Shown: positions 1-11,835, counted from the first letter of the stretch. The stretch is 64,000 bases of DNA from an uncultured Prochlorococcus sp. (GCA_902624785.1 CACNYU010000004.1:1-64000), one strand, 5' to 3'. Numbers and translations: made by a program. The notes: generated from the letters alone by a model not told the origin.

Positions 1-1
1 T

Positions 2-508
2 TTTGATGAGGATAAATTATCTTTAAATAATAATCAAACTAAAGATAGTAAGTATTTTATACCTTTTGAATTTAAAGAAATAATTTTATGGATAGATACT
101 CTTGAGTCTTCTTTGAATCTATATCTTCAAGATCTTTCGATTGTAATTAATAATGAACTTTTTAAAAGAGATATTATTAAAAGATTTATAAGTAACGATT
201 TGCTATTTTATGTTCTTGATAATCAATTATTGTTTAATAATCCATCGCCATTTGTACTGACATATGATCCAACCTTAAACCGATATATAAATCTTGATGA
301 AAACTTTAGTGAAAATAAATTGTCAAAAATAAATTTAATTAGTATTAATAGTGCTGAATTAGAATTTATAAATATTAACTTAAGTATGTTAAAAAATAAA
401 TTATTGGAAATAAAATCTAATATTTATTTATTAATTAAAAAAGAAAATTATTGGTGTAATAAACTTAAACTAAATTCTAATATTGAATTTACCACTAATA
501 AATCCTAA
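2..508 (+). CDS. hypothetical protein, 5'-truncated by window edge
   Basis: Frame is open from base 2 (FDEDKLSLNNNQTKDSKYF...) into the listed ORF 113..508, so the true start lies upstream of the window. Confidence 0.6.
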   Translation, partial: FDEDKLSLNNNQTKDSKYFIPFEFKEIILWIDTLESSLNLYLQDLSIVINNELFKRDIIKRFISNDLLFYVLDNQLLFNNPSPFVLTYDPTLNRYINLDENFSENKLSKINLISINSAELEFININLSMLKNKLLEIKSNIYLLIKKENYWCNKLKLNSNIEFTTNKS

Positions 509-523
509 CTGAATTATTTTAAG

Positions 524-2974
524 TTGAATAAAGGAAATTTATACTCAGAAAATATTAAAAATTGGATTAGACCATTGCAACGTGCATTAACACTAGAGAC
601 AGAGTTTGGATATAAAAATATTTTAGGTAAGGAAAAATACTTTAACGAATTTCTATATGAAAGTTTTTATAATTTAAAGCACTTAGGCTTAAATAATGAG
701 TTTAATCTTTCATTTAAGGTCTTTTCTGAAAAATATAATTTATACAATAAATTTGAGATTAATCAACGTAAAAGATTAGTAATAGATACAAGAAAACTCC
801 TTTTAAAATTAAGTAAATCTATAGATTTATATGAAAATGATCATTCATCAATTTGTATGACTCATTTACAAAAAAGTAAACTTTCACTTGAATCAGATGT
901 CTCGGAAATCAAGGGTATTGGTAAAGCAAACAAAGAAATTTTAAATAAATTAGGAATTTTTGATATTAAAGATTTAATTAATTATTACCCCAGAACATAT
1001 TTGGATTATACAAAAAAAGAAAAAATAATAAATTTAAAGCCTGATAATTTATATACATGTACTGCAAATATCAAGAGATTTTATATGTATAAGAGTAAGA
1101 AGAATAACAATTTATCTATTATGAATCTAATCGTTTTTGATAATACTTCTTCAATTAAAATTACCAAATTTTTTTTAGGTAAAAGATTTAGATCATTTAC
1201 TTTTTTTTCTAGTCAAAGAGAAAAGTACAAACTCGGAATAAAAATTGCTATTTCAGGTAAAGTAAAAATGACAGATTATGGACGATCATTTATTGATCCT
1301 CAAATTGAAATTTTAAATAATAACGAGAATATCAATTTTAAAGGAAAAATTTTACCAATATATTCTTTAACAGATTCTTTCACTAACATGAGTTTTATTA
1401 AAATTATCAAAAAGGTACTTTTTTGCGCAAAATATTTTCCTGATTTCTTAAATGATAAACAACTTCAATCTTTATCTTTGTTATCTATCAGTGAGTCTTT
1501 AGTTAATATACATCTGCCTGTTAGTCAAGAATATCTTCAACTTTCAAAAAAACGTTTGGTTTTTGATGAATTATTATTACTGCAATTAAAATTTCTATTA
1601 AAAAGAATCAGTAGAAATAAGAAAACCGTTAAATCAAATAATTCTATTAAAAAGTTTCTTTTAGACAGTTTTTTGAAAGAATTACCTTTTAATCTCACAG
1701 ATTCTCAAAAACAAGTTCTTGAAGAAATTAAATTAGATCTAAATGCTATTAAACCAATGTCCCGTCTACTTCAAGGAGATGTTGGCAGTGGAAAAACTAT
1801 TATTGCTATCTCCTCTATATTAATCATGATAGAAAAAGGGTACCAATGCGCATTTATGGTCCCAACAGAAGTCTTGGCAGAACAGCATTATAAAAGTCTT
1901 ATAAAGCTAACTAATTCTCTTTTTATATCTATAGAATTATTAACAGGAAATACGTCAGAGAAAAAGAGAAGGCAAATTAGAAGAGATTTAGAAAATGGTC
2001 AGGTTAATGTTTTGGTCGGTACTCATGCATTATTTGAAGAAAAGGTTATTTTTAATACTCTTGGTCTAGTAATTATTGATGAACAACATAGATTTGGTGT
2101 TAGTCAAAGAAATAGATTATTAAAAAAAGGTGAAAACGCACATTTGCTTTCTATGACTGCAACTCCTATTCCCAGAACATTAGCATTATCAATATATGGT
2201 GATTTAGATGTTAGTCAAATCACGGAATTACCGCCAGGTCGATTACCTGTTGTTACAAAAATAGTAAGTGACAATAATTTATCTGAACTATTTAAGATTG
2301 TCGAAAAACAAATTGAGATAGGAAAGCAAGCCTATGTGATACTCCCACTTATAGAAGAATCTGAGAAATTAAATTTAAACTCTGCAATGAATATTTATGA
2401 GCAACTTTCTGAGGTGGTCTTTAAAAAATTTAATGTTGGACTTCTTCATGGAAAATTAAACCCAAATGACAAAAATAAAATTTTAAGTCTATTCTCAGAA
2501 AATAAAATAAATATTTTAGTTTCTACTACTGTTATTGAAGTTGGTATTGATGTTCCTAATGCCTCAATAATGATAATTTATAATTCTGATAGATTCGGCT
2601 TATCTCAACTTCATCAATTAAGGGGAAGAGTAGGAAGAGACACTTATCAATCATTTTGTTATCTTGTTACGAATGAAGATAATGTTCTAAACAATAAAAG
2701 ACTAAAAGTATTGCAAAACTCTAATGATGGTTTCTACGTCGCAGAAAAAGATTTAGAGCTTAGAGGTCCAGGCCAAATTCTTGGTTATAAACAATCCGGG
2801 CTGCCTGATTTTGTATTAGAAAATCTTCCTCAGAATAAAGTTTTAATTGATAAAGCAAGAAATGAAGCTATTAATCTTTTAAAAGATGACCCAAACTTAG
2901 AAAATAATCAAAATTTGAAGAAGTTACTTTTTGATAAGTCTGATAATAAATTTATTCATGAGTTTTTAAATTAA
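524..2974 (+). CDS. recG: ATP-dependent DNA helicase RecG
   Basis: Helicase motifs GDVGSGKT, IIDEQHRFGVSQR, TATPIPRTLAL, QLRGRVGRD; wedge-domain N-terminus. Confidence 0.97.
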   Translation: MNKGNLYSENIKNWIRPLQRALTLETEFGYKNILGKEKYFNEFLYESFYNLKHLGLNNEFNLSFKVFSEKYNLYNKFEINQRKRLVIDTRKLLLKLSKSIDLYENDHSSICMTHLQKSKLSLESDVSEIKGIGKANKEILNKLGIFDIKDLINYYPRTYLDYTKKEKIINLKPDNLYTCTANIKRFYMYKSKKNNNLSIMNLIVFDNTSSIKITKFFLGKRFRSFTFFSSQREKYKLGIKIAISGKVKMTDYGRSFIDPQIEILNNNENINFKGKILPIYSLTDSFTNMSFIKIIKKVLFCAKYFPDFLNDKQLQSLSLLSISESLVNIHLPVSQEYLQLSKKRLVFDELLLLQLKFLLKRISRNKKTVKSNNSIKKFLLDSFLKELPFNLTDSQKQVLEEIKLDLNAIKPMSRLLQGDVGSGKTIIAISSILIMIEKGYQCAFMVPTEVLAEQHYKSLIKLTNSLFISIELLTGNTSEKKRRQIRRDLENGQVNVLVGTHALFEEKVIFNTLGLVIIDEQHRFGVSQRNRLLKKGENAHLLSMTATPIPRTLALSIYGDLDVSQITELPPGRLPVVTKIVSDNNLSELFKIVEKQIEIGKQAYVILPLIEESEKLNLNSAMNIYEQLSEVVFKKFNVGLLHGKLNPNDKNKILSLFSENKINILVSTTVIEVGIDVPNASIMIIYNSDRFGLSQLHQLRGRVGRDTYQSFCYLVTNEDNVLNNKRLKVLQNSNDGFYVAEKDLELRGPGQILGYKQSGLPDFVLENLPQNKVLIDKARNEAINLLKDDPNLENNQNLKKLLFDKSDNKFIHEFLN

Positions 2975-3030
2975 TAATATTGTTGAAATAAATTTTATTT
3001 ATGTAAACATACAAATTAAATGTATTATTT

Positions 3031-3729
3031 GTGTTCAAACCTTGGTATCAAATCCCTATAGATGATAACAATGAAAAACTAATTTCAATCCCTAGTGAAA
3101 TTGACTTTATAGAACCGCATCCATATCTGGCATTAGGAGCACCATATAAAAGTAGAAACAGAATCTGGTCTCTTCGCGAGGGAGTCGTTTCCCGTTTAGT
3201 AAGAGCTAATAATTATTTGCAAACTATTAATAATAATTATTCACTAATTCTTTATGACAGTTGGCGTCCAATAGAGGTTCAATCATATATGTTTTATTTA
3301 GCTTACGAAAGTGAGTGTAAGAAAAGAGGTTTGAAATTTCAATCTAATGAAATAAATTCTCATCCTGAAATTATTAAAGAAGTTGAGAAGTTTTGGGCTT
3401 ATCCAAGTTTTGATGATAAGTTTCCGCCTCCGCACTCAACAGGCGGAGCTATTGATTTAGCTATCGCTGATAGTTCTGGTAAATTAATTGATATGGGTTG
3501 CAAAATAGATAAGATGGATATAAGTGCTTCCCCAGGATTTTATAAGGATCGTAATTCTAAAGAATCAATAATTTGGGATGACAGAAGAAATTTGCTAAAA
3601 CAAGTAATGCTAAAGTTTGAATTTGTACAGCATCCCAATGAATGGTGGCATTTCAGTTATGGTGATCAATTGTGGGCTTGGACTAATCAAAACAGAAAAG
3701 CAATATATGGAAAAGTTGTTGGATATTAG
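3031..3729 (+). CDS. D-alanyl-D-alanine dipeptidase (VanX-type, M15D)
   Basis: YDSWRPIEVQ, PPPHSTGGAIDLAI and HPNEWWHFSYGD motifs. Confidence 0.85.
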   Translation: MFKPWYQIPIDDNNEKLISIPSEIDFIEPHPYLALGAPYKSRNRIWSLREGVVSRLVRANNYLQTINNNYSLILYDSWRPIEVQSYMFYLAYESECKKRGLKFQSNEINSHPEIIKEVEKFWAYPSFDDKFPPPHSTGGAIDLAIADSSGKLIDMGCKIDKMDISASPGFYKDRNSKESIIWDDRRNLLKQVMLKFEFVQHPNEWWHFSYGDQLWAWTNQNRKAIYGKVVGY

Positions 3730-5507
3730 TTACTTAATAAATCCAGAATAAAAGAATCTTCATTTTTATCTATAAAATCACCAAAATCTAAATCTAAATA
3801 ATACTTCCTCCATTCAAGAAGTAATGGGGTTAATGTACTCTCCATGTTTTCTAAAGGCATTCTTTGCAAGTAAGGTTTTGCTAACCTTTGAAGATTTTTG
3901 CTACCACCTAACCATAGTTGATACTTATTTAAACCACTTCCAACAAGGGCAAGTTCAGCCATATAAGGCCTTGAACAGCCATTAGGACATCCTGTAATTC
4001 TAAAAAGAATTGTTTTTTCAATATTCAAACTTTTAAGTAGATTATCAATTCTTTCTAAAATATCGGGTAGGATTCTTTCTGCTTCTGTCATTGCTAACCC
4101 ACAGAGAGGTAGAGCAGGGCAAGCGAGTGCATGCCTTTGAATTTCATTTATATCATCAAGATTTTCATAACCTATATCTTTTAATTTTAACTCTATTTCA
4201 TTTTTATTTTTGTTTGAAATATTGCAGATTAATACATCTTGATTTGGAGTAAGTCTTAGATCTAATTTATATTTCTCTACTAATTTTCTAATAGTTAATT
4301 TTTTTTCTCCGGCGAGTCTTCCTGATAGTAATGGCAATCCGACAAACCATTTCTCATTATTTTGTTTTTGCCATCCCAAATAGTCAATTAATTTATTAAT
4401 TGGTTCTTTCCTTAATGGTTTAATTTGCTTTCGATAATACTTAGTAACAAGGATGTCTTTAAACCAATTAATACCCTTCTCGTGAAGAAGATACTTCATA
4501 CGAGCATTTTTTCTTGATTTCCTATCGCCGTAATCTCTTTGTATAGCAACAATACTTTGTATTAATTCAAAAATATCTTTTTCCTCAACATATCCTAAAG
4601 GATCTGCAATCCTAGCAAACGTTTCTTCATTATTATGGGTTCTTCCCATTCCTCCTCCAATGTAAAAATTGCAACCTTCTAGATATCCATTTTTATTTGT
4701 AAAAGCAACAATACCAATATCATTGGTTAAAAGATCAACAGAGTTATCACCAGGTACCGTTACTGCACATTTAAATTTTCTTGGTAAATAAGTTGCGCCA
4801 TATAATGGTTCATTCTTAACACCACTAAATACATTCTCATTGAATTGAAGTTTCCTATTTGATTCAATTTCCTTGTCAGGCTTAATTCTGTATGCAAGAT
4901 CTCCATCTGCCCAAAGTTCTAAGAAGGTACCTTGCGCAGCTACTGGAGTTAAAAGATCTGCAACTTTAATAGCTAAATCTCTCGCAACTTTATACTCTGG
5001 AGTCTCAAACGGCGCTGCAGGTGCCATAACATTTCTATTTATATCTCCACATGCGGCTAAAGTTGAACCCATACTATCAACAATGGTTTTTATAACTTTT
5101 TTAAGATTTTCTTTTCTAATACCATGCATCTGAAAAGCTTGTCTTGTTGTAGCTCTAAGTGTTCCATTGCCAAGTTGATTAGATAAATCATCTAAGCAGC
5201 AGTATAATTTACCTGGTATTTCTCCTCCTGGACTCCTTAACCTCAGCATCATTTGCCAATCTTTTATTCCTGGCTTTCTGTTCTCTCTATCATCTTGTTG
5301 GTAGCTTCCATGAAATTTTAAAAGTTGAACAGCATCATTTGTAAAGTGGTCACTGGCATTTTTTAATTCACTAGCTAATGGTTCTTTTAGGAATTGACTT
5401 CCTTTTTTGAATTCTTCAAATTTGGAAACTTCTAATCCATTAGCCAAACAAACAGTCTCTTTTTTGAGTTCCTTTTTCTTCTTTTTTACTTTTTCGACCT
5501 TAACCAC
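3726..5507 (-). CDS. sir: ferredoxin-sulfite reductase
   Basis: Sulfite/nitrite reductase family; GTLRATTRQAFQMHGI, CPALPLCGLAMTEAER and TGCPNGCSRPYMAELALVG motifs. Confidence 0.93.
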   Translation of the reverse strand: MVKVEKVKKKKKELKKETVCLANGLEVSKFEEFKKGSQFLKEPLASELKNASDHFTNDAVQLLKFHGSYQQDDRENRKPGIKDWQMMLRLRSPGGEIPGKLYCCLDDLSNQLGNGTLRATTRQAFQMHGIRKENLKKVIKTIVDSMGSTLAACGDINRNVMAPAAPFETPEYKVARDLAIKVADLLTPVAAQGTFLELWADGDLAYRIKPDKEIESNRKLQFNENVFSGVKNEPLYGATYLPRKFKCAVTVPGDNSVDLLTNDIGIVAFTNKNGYLEGCNFYIGGGMGRTHNNEETFARIADPLGYVEEKDIFELIQSIVAIQRDYGDRKSRKNARMKYLLHEKGINWFKDILVTKYYRKQIKPLRKEPINKLIDYLGWQKQNNEKWFVGLPLLSGRLAGEKKLTIRKLVEKYKLDLRLTPNQDVLICNISNKNKNEIELKLKDIGYENLDDINEIQRHALACPALPLCGLAMTEAERILPDILERIDNLLKSLNIEKTILFRITGCPNGCSRPYMAELALVGSGLNKYQLWLGGSKNLQRLAKPYLQRMPLENMESTLTPLLLEWRKYYLDLDFGDFIDKNEDSFILDLLSN

Positions 5508-5596
5508 TTGATGACTAAAAAGTATCTCTTTTTATACATTAGCTAAAAGCTTATTTAACTGGTAGTAAATTATAGTTGTAATAGTTAAATTTTTTT

Positions 5597-7759
5597 TTGT
5601 CTACATATTTACTTGAGATTGGAACAGAAGAATTACCTGCTAAATTTGCTGATTCCGTCGTAAATCAACTTAAATCACTTCTTGAGTTTGAACTTGAAAA
5701 AAATTTTATTAAAAGTAATGAAATTTTTTGCTCTTCTACTCCCAGAAGAATTTTCTTCTTAATATCAGGATTAAATGATTTAGGTAAAGATAAGATTGAG
5801 CTTCGTAAAGGACCTAAGGCAGATGATGCCTTTTTGAAGGGTAGTCCAACTAATTCAGCAATTGGATTTGCAAAAAGTTTAGATATAGACGTTAAGGATC
5901 TATTGATTAAAAAGATAAAAAATGTGGATTTTGTATTTGGAGAAAAAATTGAGAAAGGAAAATCTACGAAATTCTTATTATCATTGATTATCCCAAAAGT
6001 TATTAAAGCTCTGCAAGGATCAAGATTTATGAAATGGAGTTATGGAAATTTTAAATTCTCAAGACCTATAAGATGGATAATTTCTTTATATAATGAGGAA
6101 ATATTAGAATTTAATCTTGATAATGTAGAACCAAAAATTATTTTTGATAATATTTCTAGAGGACATAGGTTAATTAGCAATAAGGTATTTATAAATCATC
6201 CCGATAATTATTTGGATTCTTTAAGAGCTTCTGGAGTGTTAGCTAATAGGACTAAAAGGAAAAAATTAATTAATGATTTAATAAATAGTTCTTCTTATGA
6301 CTTAAAACTTTATCCCGATTTATCAGATCAATTATTAAATGAAATTACTGACTTGGTAGAATCCCCAGATTTATTAGTTGGAAATTTTGATATTAAATAT
6401 TTATCTTTACCAACGGAAGTTATATGCACGGTAATGAAAAATCATCAAAGATATATACCTTTATTTAAAAAAAATAAAAATTATAATAAATTAGATCTAG
6501 ATTCTAGAGAAACATTAAGTACGAGATTTTTCATAATATCTAATGGTCTGAAGGAAGCTAATAAATCTATTAAAAAAGGAAATGAAAATGTTCTCAAGGC
6601 AAGATTTGCAGATGCTAAATTTTTTATCGAAACTGATCTAAATCTTTCTTGCAATGAGAGAAACAACAAGATCTCTTCAATAAGTTACTTAAAAGGGCTT
6701 GGAAATGTTGCTGAGAAAGTAGAAAGAATAATTTTTATAGCTAATGAAATTTTTAATGAAGTGCAAGATTCATCTATAAATGTTCAAGAGTTATTAGTAG
6801 CTGCCAAATTTTTAAAACACGATTTGTGTAGTGAAATAGTAAAAGAATTTCCAGAGTTGCAAGGTGTCATGGGAGGGAAATATTTAAGGGGAGAAGGTTT
6901 TAGCAGAAATATTTCACTAGCGGTTTCCGAACACTATTTACCAAGATTTTATAAAGATAATTTACCCTCTACCAAGTCTGGATCTATTCTTGCTATCTCA
7001 GATAAATTAGAAACAATAATAAGTATATTTGTTATGGGGAAAAGACCAAGTGGTTCTTCTGATCCATATGCATTAAGAAGAAATCTAAATGGAATTATTC
7101 AAATTATCTGGCAAAATAATTTTAATTTGAAATTTGATAAACTTATTGCAAAATTAATAAATCATTGGTATTCACAATTTAATACATTAAATTTTAATCC
7201 TCAAGAAATATTAGATGACTTAATTGAATTTTCTAGGCAAAGAATAATTAGTCATTTGGAAGATGTGTCATATGATAGAGAAATTATAAGTTCCACTTGT
7301 GAATCAGAAAATATAAGTCATTTAAATATTCTAGATATAGCTGATTTAAAAAATAGAGTAGAAACAATACAAAAATTAAAACTAACAATTAACTCTTCAA
7401 ATTTAATAAATATTATTTCTAGGTATACAAAGCTAGCCAATAAAGGGAGTTTGGGAAATGATATCTATACTTGTAGAGATAACATAAATATTGAACTATT
7501 TGAGAAGAAATCTGAAATAGATGTTTTTAAATTCCTTCAAGCTCTTGAAAATTTAGTTAACACTAAAGATTGGGAATATGATCAATTAATAAATTTATTT
7601 CAGGAAAATATTCAATCACTTATTGAAATTTTCGACAACAATAATGGAGTCATGGTCATGACCAAAGATTTTAATCTTAGGAATAATAGATTAAATCTTT
7701 TAGCTCTTGTAAGAAATTACTCATTACTAATTGCTGATTTTACACTTTTGAACTCTTAA
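5597..7759 (+). CDS. glyS: glycyl-tRNA synthetase beta subunit
   Basis: N-terminal LLEIGTEELPAKF; GVMGGKYLRGEG; SDPYALRR. Confidence 0.96.
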   Translation: MSTYLLEIGTEELPAKFADSVVNQLKSLLEFELEKNFIKSNEIFCSSTPRRIFFLISGLNDLGKDKIELRKGPKADDAFLKGSPTNSAIGFAKSLDIDVKDLLIKKIKNVDFVFGEKIEKGKSTKFLLSLIIPKVIKALQGSRFMKWSYGNFKFSRPIRWIISLYNEEILEFNLDNVEPKIIFDNISRGHRLISNKVFINHPDNYLDSLRASGVLANRTKRKKLINDLINSSSYDLKLYPDLSDQLLNEITDLVESPDLLVGNFDIKYLSLPTEVICTVMKNHQRYIPLFKKNKNYNKLDLDSRETLSTRFFIISNGLKEANKSIKKGNENVLKARFADAKFFIETDLNLSCNERNNKISSISYLKGLGNVAEKVERIIFIANEIFNEVQDSSINVQELLVAAKFLKHDLCSEIVKEFPELQGVMGGKYLRGEGFSRNISLAVSEHYLPRFYKDNLPSTKSGSILAISDKLETIISIFVMGKRPSGSSDPYALRRNLNGIIQIIWQNNFNLKFDKLIAKLINHWYSQFNTLNFNPQEILDDLIEFSRQRIISHLEDVSYDREIISSTCESENISHLNILDIADLKNRVETIQKLKLTINSSNLINIISRYTKLANKGSLGNDIYTCRDNINIELFEKKSEIDVFKFLQALENLVNTKDWEYDQLINLFQENIQSLIEIFDNNNGVMVMTKDFNLRNNRLNLLALVRNYSLLIADFTLLNS

Positions 7760-9080
7760 CTTTTATGCCCCCTTTAATTGAGAAGTTTTTTAACATTTTT
7801 TCGACTTCTTCTTCATCCCTTACAACACTTTTTACAGGTTTATAATTTGTCGGAGCTAATGCCTTACCCCTTAAAATCGATCCTAGCGTTAAGAAAGTTA
7901 TTTTTAATTGCTGTAAAGGTTTCATAGCAACAACTTTCTTATACAAGTAGCTATCAAAAGTTAATCTTTGAACATCCATATCATCGCACATCTCAACAAA
8001 AGCTTCTCTCGCAGTATCATTTCTATAAAATATATTCTGTAAGATTTCAAGTACCTTGTATGTTGTTCCATATTTTTTGTCCCATTTTTTTAAGTAATTT
8101 TTTAAATCGATCTCTGAAGGAATAGTTTGGCCATTATTGGAGGCCTCTACTATTTCTTCCGCACACATTCTTCCACTTTTAGCAGCAAAATATATTCCCT
8201 CTCCAGAACTCTTCGTTACGTATCCTGCTGCATCTCCAACTAAAGCCATCCTACCTACAACTCTTCTTGGCCTTGGATGTTCAGGGATAGGATGTGCTTC
8301 TACTTTAATTACTTCTCCATTAGCTAATCTTTTCTTCGCTCTGTTTCTTACACCTTCTTGGAGACTTTTTATTAATGACTGATTCTTTTGCATTGTTCCT
8401 GTACCCACAGCAACATGATCATATTTAGGAAAAACCCATCCGTAAAAATCAGGAGAAACATCTTTACCTACGTACATTTCTGCTAAATTTTCGTAGTAAC
8501 TCATTTCTTCTTTTGGAAGTTTTATTCTTTCCTGAAATGCTACAGCAACATTGTAATCTCCTGCATCCATTGCTTTCGCAACCCTACTATTTGCTCCATC
8601 AGCTCCTACTAAAAGATCGACTGTAAGTTTTTTTATTTCAACTTTATTATTTTCTTCAGAAAAATCAGAGTATGTAAGAGTGTATGGTCCTTGATTATTA
8701 TTCCCAGTATCGATATTTGTAACAAGACCATTGATTAAAGTGGCACCTAAATCTGCTGCTCTATTCCTCATAAAAGCATCCATTACTTCTCTTCTACACA
8801 TTCCAATATACTCATTGTCACTTTTTCCATAAACATTATCTAAGCTAATGTCAACTTCTCTATTAGAAGGGGATATCATCCTCATATTTCTAACTTTCCT
8901 ATCAATTATTGATTCTGGTAAATCAAATTCTGAAACCATACATAGTGGTATAGCTCCTCCACATGGTTTTGCATTATCTAACTTTCTTTCAAAAAGCCAA
9001 GTCTTAATTCCAGATTTAGCAAGTGTTTCGGCAGCGCAGGAACCACTAGGACCACCGCCAATAACAGCAACTCTTAACAT
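7740..9080 (-). CDS. chlP: geranylgeranyl reductase
   Basis: FAD motif MLRVAVIGGGPSGSCAAE; AKPCGGAIP; GDAAGYVTKSSGEGIYFA; internal Met chosen as start. Confidence 0.95.
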   Translation of the reverse strand: MLRVAVIGGGPSGSCAAETLAKSGIKTWLFERKLDNAKPCGGAIPLCMVSEFDLPESIIDRKVRNMRMISPSNREVDISLDNVYGKSDNEYIGMCRREVMDAFMRNRAADLGATLINGLVTNIDTGNNNQGPYTLTYSDFSEENNKVEIKKLTVDLLVGADGANSRVAKAMDAGDYNVAVAFQERIKLPKEEMSYYENLAEMYVGKDVSPDFYGWVFPKYDHVAVGTGTMQKNQSLIKSLQEGVRNRAKKRLANGEVIKVEAHPIPEHPRPRRVVGRMALVGDAAGYVTKSSGEGIYFAAKSGRMCAEEIVEASNNGQTIPSEIDLKNYLKKWDKKYGTTYKVLEILQNIFYRNDTAREAFVEMCDDMDVQRLTFDSYLYKKVVAMKPLQQLKITFLTLGSILRGKALAPTNYKPVKSVVRDEEEVEKMLKNFSIKGGIKVKSSKV

Positions 9081-9183
9081 AAGCAAATTAATTCATTATT
9101 AAAAATACATCTATTTTGCAAATAAAAGGTCTTTTTTTAAAAAAATAGATAATATCGAAACATGATTTTTTCTTTTATTAAGA

Positions 9184-9894
9184 TTGGAAAACAAAAAAAA
9201 CTATAGTAATTTAGATGATATTGAATTTGCAGTAAGAATATTTCCTAAAAGTTCAGTAATAAAGAATATTAAAATCATACATGTAATTTTAATTTTTATA
9301 TTTCTTTCCTCATTGTTATTTGTAGTCAATAAGATAAACAACCTTAAAGTCTCAAATATACTTAATTCAAATAAAACCGAAAAAGATTTTAGGGTTCTTG
9401 GCCATTTCCCTTATAAAGAGGTTTCATATGAAAATTTAGTTGAGATTCAACCAAATATACTTGTCCATAAAGAAATGTATAGATCACTAAAGCAAATGAA
9501 AGATGATGCAGAAAAAGATGGAATTTACTTGGTGTTTTTGAGTGGATATAGGTCAATCAAATTACAAAAGGAAATATTTTATTCTTTGAAGTCAATTCGA
9601 AACCAAATTGCCTCTGAAAGAGCAAGAGTTTCAGCTCCTCCTGGTTATTCCGAGCATAGTACTGGATTCGCTATTGACATTGGAGATGCTTATGAAAGAG
9701 AGGCTGATTTTGAAGAAAGTTTTGAAGAGACAAGTGCCTTTAAATGGTTAGAAAAAAATGCTGCAAGATATCATTTCAGATTATCATTTGATAAAAAACA
9801 GACTTCTGTCGATTATGAACCCTGGCATTGGAGATACGAGGGCTCAATTGAAGCCCTTAAAATATTCGAATCTTCTAATAGAAAAAATTTTTAA
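9184..9894 (+). CDS. D-alanyl-D-alanine carboxypeptidase (VanY-type, M15B), membrane anchored
   Basis: N-terminal TM; SGYRS, PPGYSEHSTGFAIDIG, EPWHWRYEG motifs. Confidence 0.88.
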   Translation: MENKKNYSNLDDIEFAVRIFPKSSVIKNIKIIHVILIFIFLSSLLFVVNKINNLKVSNILNSNKTEKDFRVLGHFPYKEVSYENLVEIQPNILVHKEMYRSLKQMKDDAEKDGIYLVFLSGYRSIKLQKEIFYSLKSIRNQIASERARVSAPPGYSEHSTGFAIDIGDAYEREADFEESFEETSAFKWLEKNAARYHFRLSFDKKQTSVDYEPWHWRYEGSIEALKIFESSNRKNF

Positions 9895-10026
9895 ATTCTA
9901 GGAACATGTACTAAGCTTTTACAACGATTTTGGCAGTTTTTTAGCTTAATTAATGATAAATTTCCCCTTATCACCTAACTTTAGGTTAATGTAAGAGTTG
10001 GCTATATAAAGTTTAAAATAGATCGC

Positions 10027-11829
10027 ATGCCCTCTGCTCAAAAAGAAATAAGAAATGTCGCGATAATTGCACATGTTGACCATGGTAAAACAACTTTGGT
10101 TGATTCATTATTATCTCAATCAGGAGTATTTAGAGATAATGAAGTCGTTCCAACTTGCGTAATGGATTCTAATGATCTTGAGAGAGAAAGAGGTATAACC
10201 ATACTCTCAAAAAATACATCTGTAAAATATAAAAATACAAGAATAAATATTATTGATACTCCTGGTCATGCAGATTTTGGTGGAGAAGTTGAGAGAGTGT
10301 TAGGGATGGTGGATGGATGTTTATTAATTGTTGATGCCAATGAAGGTCCAATGCCTCAAACTAGATTTGTTCTCAAAAAAGCATTAGAGAAAGGACTTAG
10401 GCCGATAGTATTTGTGAATAAAATTGATAGACCAAGAGTTATTCCTGAAATCGCTGTTGATAAAGTTCTTGACTTGTTTTTAGAATTAGGCGCAGATGAT
10501 GATCAATGTGATTTTCCTTACCTTTTTGGGAGTGGACTTGGTGGGTTCGCAAAAGAAGAAATGAAATCTGATAGTGAAAATATGATGCCATTATTTGAAG
10601 CTATATTGAGACATGTTCCCCCACCTATAGGAGATATAGGAAAACCTTTGCAACTTCAAATTACAACTTTAGATTATTCTGATTTTTTAGGAAGGATCGT
10701 AATTGGGAAAATTCATAATGGGAAAATTAATACCGGTCAACAGGCAAATTTAATAAAAGAGGATGGTAAAACTATTAAAGGTAAGGTTAGTAAATTACTA
10801 GGTTTTGAAGGCCTTGAAAGAATTGAAATTAATGAAGCTAAAGCTGGCGATATTATTGCTTTATCAGGTTTTAATGATGTAAATATTGGAGAAACTATTG
10901 CTTGTCCAGAGGATCCTAAGCCACTACCTCTTATAAAAGTTGATGAACCTACCTTACAAATGACATTTGTTGTAAATGATTCACCGTTCGCAGGGAAAGA
11001 AGGAAAATTTGTTACTAGTAGACAACTCAAAAATAGACTGGAGAGAGAGTTGCTGACTAATGTAGCTTTAAGATTCGAAGAGACAGAATCACCAGATAGA
11101 TTCTCAGTCTCCGGGAGGGGGGAACTTCATTTAGGAATATTAATTGAGACAATGCGTAGAGAGGGCTTTGAATTTCAAATTTCTCAACCTCAGGTAATAT
11201 TTAGGGAGATAGATGGTACTGAGTGTGAGCCAATCGAAACACTTGTTTTAGATGTTCCAGAATATTCTGTTGGTTCATGTATAGAAAAATTAGGATCTAG
11301 AAAAGCAGAGATGCAAAATATGCAAACTAGTAATGATGGGAGAACTCAATTGGAATTTCTAGTTCCAGCAAGAGGCCTAATTGGCTTTCGTGGTGAATTT
11401 GTAAGACTAACTAGAGGAGAAGGAATAATGAGTCATTCATTTCATGAATATAAAGCTAAATCTGGTGAATTCGAGACCAGAAGAAATGGAGTATTAATTG
11501 CTTTTGAAGAGGGAGTTGCAACATTTTATGCTTTAAAAAATGCAGAAGATAGAGGATCATATTTCATTAAACCTGGAGTTAAAGTTTATAAGGGAATGAT
11601 TATTGGAGAACATAATAGACCGCAAGATTTAGAAATTAATATTTGTAAAACAAAACAACTTACAAATATGAGATCCGCAGGAGCTGAAGAGCTTGATACT
11701 TTACAGTCACCTATAGAAATAACTCTAGAAAGAGCTTTGGAATATATAGGACCTGATGAATTGTTAGAGGTAACTCCAGAATCAATCAGGTTGAGAAAAT
11801 TAAATAAGAAAAGAGCCTCAAAAAAATAA
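10027..11829 (+). CDS. typA: GTP-binding protein TypA/BipA
   Basis: [32 protein letters not shown]; TypA C-terminal region. Confidence 0.97.
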   Translation: MPSAQKEIRNVAIIAHVDHGKTTLVDSLLSQSGVFRDNEVVPTCVMDSNDLERERGITILSKNTSVKYKNTRINIIDTPGHADFGGEVERVLGMVDGCLLIVDANEGPMPQTRFVLKKALEKGLRPIVFVNKIDRPRVIPEIAVDKVLDLFLELGADDDQCDFPYLFGSGLGGFAKEEMKSDSENMMPLFEAILRHVPPPIGDIGKPLQLQITTLDYSDFLGRIVIGKIHNGKINTGQQANLIKEDGKTIKGKVSKLLGFEGLERIEINEAKAGDIIALSGFNDVNIGETIACPEDPKPLPLIKVDEPTLQMTFVVNDSPFAGKEGKFVTSRQLKNRLERELLTNVALRFEETESPDRFSVSGRGELHLGILIETMRREGFEFQISQPQVIFREIDGTECEPIETLVLDVPEYSVGSCIEKLGSRKAEMQNMQTSNDGRTQLEFLVPARGLIGFRGEFVRLTRGEGIMSHSFHEYKAKSGEFETRRNGVLIAFEEGVATFYALKNAEDRGSYFIKPGVKVYKGMIIGEHNRPQDLEINICKTKQLTNMRSAGAEELDTLQSPIEITLERALEYIGPDELLEVTPESIRLRKLNKKRASKK

Positions 11830-11835
11830 CCGACT

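Noticed and set aside
4873-5133. ORF antisense to sulfite reductase
   Set aside because: Lies entirely within sir on the opposite strand; no recognisable motif
9973-9986. accta-actt-taggt hairpin upstream of typA considered as riboswitch/leader
   Set aside because: Only a 5-bp stem; no larger conserved RNA architecture seen
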